A stretch of DNA of 7,415 nucleotides, taken from positions 1 through 7,415 of the forward strand of contig NZ_CALHXD010000287.1 of assembly GCF_938040115.1 (NCBI RefSeq), written 5' to 3'. Shown here in pieces: positions 6,195-7,415 of this stretch (position 1 is its first letter; each line of letters begins with the position of its first letter). The stretch is from an uncultured Campylobacter sp. (lineage in GTDB: Bacteria > Campylobacterota > Campylobacteria > Campylobacterales > Campylobacteraceae). A program made the translations under genes and the position numbers. Under the pieces are notes generated by a model. That model was not told the origin of the DNA. It saw nothing but the letters and a program-made list of their open reading frames with translations, and ran no database searches.

Positions 6195-6217
6195 AGGCGC
6201 GGCTTAGTGCCGTGCTT
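6195..6217 (+). terminator. Candidate terminator hairpin after the vWA gene
   Basis: GCGCGGC (6197-6203) pairs with GCCGTGC (6209-6215) with one G-T wobble over a 5-nt loop, and can be extended outward by two pairs. It lies 13 nt after the stop codon. The following T-run is only three bases, so termination strength is uncertain. Confidence 0.5.
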
Positions 6218-6218
6218 T

Positions 6219-6245
6219 GGTTAAATTTGCGGTTGTTTTTTAACC
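6219..6245. repeat. Inverted repeat in the convergent intergenic region
   Basis: GGTTAAA (6219-6225) pairs with TTTAACC (6239-6245) over a 13-nt loop, immediately after the previous hairpin. It includes a run of six T (6236-6241), so the two hairpins together may end vWA transcription. This is a weak structure with an inferred role. Confidence 0.35.
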
Positions 6246-6304
6246 AGCAAGTTATAGAGCAGGGCGAAGTTTGACAAATACGGCTTCGCTTCGGTGCTAT
6301 TAAT

Positions 6305-6347
6305 CTATAAAAATTATGCGGGCGAATTTGCAACGAGTTTATCGCCC
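6305..6347 (-). terminator. Candidate terminator of the minus-strand TPR gene
   Basis: Read on the minus strand after the TPR stop codon, GGGCGA (from 6347 down to 6342) pairs with TCGCCC (6325 to 6320), followed six bases later by a TTTTT run. The loop is long (16 nt). The left arm is duplicated: TATCGCCC occurs twice in tandem at 6340-6355, so either copy could pair. Position and tail fit a terminator for the convergent gene; strength is uncertain. Confidence 0.45.
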
Positions 6348-6363
6348 TATCGCCCAAATAAAA

Positions 6364-7415
6364 CTACTTTTTCAGTTTCTCGTAATCAATCATAAAATCC
6401 ACGAATTTGCTTTTAAAATTTGGATCTTTTATTAGTCCGTATTGTATCGTCGCGGCTTCGATATTATCGATCTCTTGATATAGATGCCCAAGCGCCACGC
6501 GGCTCTCCATTGCGTTTGGATCGGTGAGCTTGGATAGCTCCAAAAGTGCGGTAGCGTTTTGCGGGTGATTTGAGCCGATCGCAGCCACGGCAGCTAGAAA
6601 CAGCGTACCCGCATCGTTTATCTTAAACTCGTCGATTATGCGGTTGTAGATCTGATAGCTCTCTTCAAAATCATTCGTGAAAATATCGATGTAGGCTAGC
6701 GTCTGGAGCAAGTCGGCGTTATTGGCGCCTTGTTTTAGTAGCGCTTTTAACTTCTGGCGTTCGTAGTTTAGTAGGCCCGAGATTTGCAAAAGCTTGATGT
6801 ATTGCTCTTTGATGATGTTTGCGCCGTGGTAAAACGCAGCGTCGTTTAGTCGCTTGTCGTGGAAGTAAATTTGGATCTGCTCGACGTATTTTTTGATGCC
6901 TTCATCCTTGTAGTTTGCGATAAAATCAAGAATATTTGCCACGATATCTTCAGGTAGCTTAGCCTTTAAAATTTGCGTCTTTTTAGCAAACTCTGAGCCC
7001 TTGTCGGTCATCTTTGCGATTATCGCGTCAAAGGCCAAATTTAGCGCGCTCTCTTCCTTTTCTTCCTCCAGCCAGCGCATTAAAGCGCCGCTATTATTTG
7101 CTATGAGTGCCATTAGAGCTTGGCTAACCGGTGCGTCTTTTGAGCTTGCGTCGTGGTCGAGATTTTCTGAAATTTCTTGTAGTAGTTTGGTGTTATCCAC
7201 GGCGTTTATGTCGTTTGCGATAGCGCCCAGCACGCCCGCTAGGTGGTTCGTCGGATCTAGGTGATAGCTCATGATAAAGTGCTTTGCTGCCATACTAAAG
7301 TTGCCAAGCTGCGCATAGCTAAGGGCTAGGTCGTAGTGTAAAACCGAGTGCTCGGGATAGAGCGAGATGAGCGAGGCAAACTGCGCGTTGGCCTGTTTTA
7401 GCTTGTAGTTTAGGG
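6364..7415 (-). CDS. Tetratricopeptide-repeat (TPR) protein, C-terminal part (partial, start beyond right edge)
   Basis: The minus-strand frame ending in TAG at 6366-6364 stays open through the right edge, giving at least 350 codons; the methionine codon at 7293-7291 is internal. Near the edge a classical TPR is visible: P-E-H-S-V-L-H-Y-D-L-A-L-S-Y-A-Q-L-G-N-F, then A-A-K-H-F-I-M-S-Y-H-L-D-P-T-N. Further down, weaker helix pairs of the same kind occur (A-Y-I-D-I-F-T-N-D-F-E-E-S-Y-Q-I-Y and A-L-G-H-L-Y-Q-E-I-D-N-I-E-A-A-T-I-Q-Y). The middle section is helical, charged and not obviously repetitive. TPRs form superhelical scaffolds for protein binding; no catalytic motif is seen here. The N-terminus is missing, so a signal peptide or other domain cannot be judged. 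The gene converges on the vWA gene and ends at a candidate terminator. I do not recognise the specific family. Confidence 0.82.
   Translation of the reverse strand, partial: LNYKLKQANAQFASLISLYPEHSVLHYDLALSYAQLGNFSMAAKHFIMSYHLDPTNHLAGVLGAIANDINAVDNTKLLQEISENLDHDASSKDAPVSQALMALIANNSGALMRWLEEEKEESALNLAFDAIIAKMTDKGSEFAKKTQILKAKLPEDIVANILDFIANYKDEGIKKYVEQIQIYFHDKRLNDAAFYHGANIIKEQYIKLLQISGLLNYERQKLKALLKQGANNADLLQTLAYIDIFTNDFEESYQIYNRIIDEFKINDAGTLFLAAVAAIGSNHPQNATALLELSKLTDPNAMESRVALGHLYQEIDNIEAATIQYGLIKDPNFKSKFVDFMIDYEKLKK

Noticed and set aside
6008..6196. Forward open frame of 62 codons overlapping the end of the vWA gene
   Set aside because: The Arg/Lys-rich composition is typical of an off-frame translation, and the overlapping vWA frame is well supported.
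6271..6306. TTGACA-like element followed by TATTAAT in the vWA-TPR gap
   Set aside because: The spacing of about 21 nt is too long for a sigma-70 promoter, and no forward gene follows it.
7001..7264. Forward open frame of 87 codons antisense to the TPR gene
   Set aside because: It is Ser/Ala-rich shadow coding opposite a helical, charged protein frame that continues through the window edge.
7291..7293. Methionine codon as the start of the minus-strand TPR gene
   Set aside because: The frame stays open to the window edge, and the upstream residues complete a canonical TPR, so this Met is internal.

Overview
The window comes from a campylobacterotal (epsilonproteobacterial) chromosome, most likely a moderate-GC Campylobacter of the C. 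rectus/showae/curvus type. Three things point there: the gene order prmA - ftsH - decarboxylase-like gene - pssA, which I recall from Helicobacter and Campylobacter; the Asn-rich FtsH N-terminus; and the abundance of the word AAATTT. The species is an inference, as nothing in the window fixes it. There is no mobile element, CRISPR array, tRNA or rRNA.

Positions 1-3649 are one dense forward-strand operon. It holds the 3' end of prmA (ribosomal protein L11 methyltransferase), ftsH (membrane AAA+ zinc protease), a short phosphatidylserine-decarboxylase-family protein, and pssA (CDP-diacylglycerol-serine O-phosphatidyltransferase). Gaps are 18 and 4 nt, and the last two genes overlap by 20 nt. 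The decarboxylase-like protein keeps the Gly-Ser self-processing site and the Asp of the SPxDG motif. It lacks the His-containing motif of active enzymes, so it may not be the working phosphatidylserine decarboxylase.

Positions 3589-5351 form a leucine-biosynthesis unit. A TATAAT box lies inside the end of pssA. An 18-codon ORF overlaps the pssA stop codon as ATGA, has a strong ribosome binding site and contains five consecutive leucine codons. It is followed by a small hairpin over its stop codon and a 55-nt stretch with no G. leuA (2-isopropylmalate synthase) comes next and ends at a strong inverted-repeat terminator. This looks like a leucine-sensing leader peptide (leuL-like) and is the most interesting item in the window.

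Positions 5352-6183 hold a stand-alone gene with an extended -10 promoter. It encodes a small exported von Willebrand factor A domain protein with a complete metal site. Convergent to it, from 6364 past the right edge on the minus strand, is the 3' part of a tetratricopeptide-repeat protein gene whose true start lies outside the window. The 180 bp between them contain several candidate terminator hairpins.
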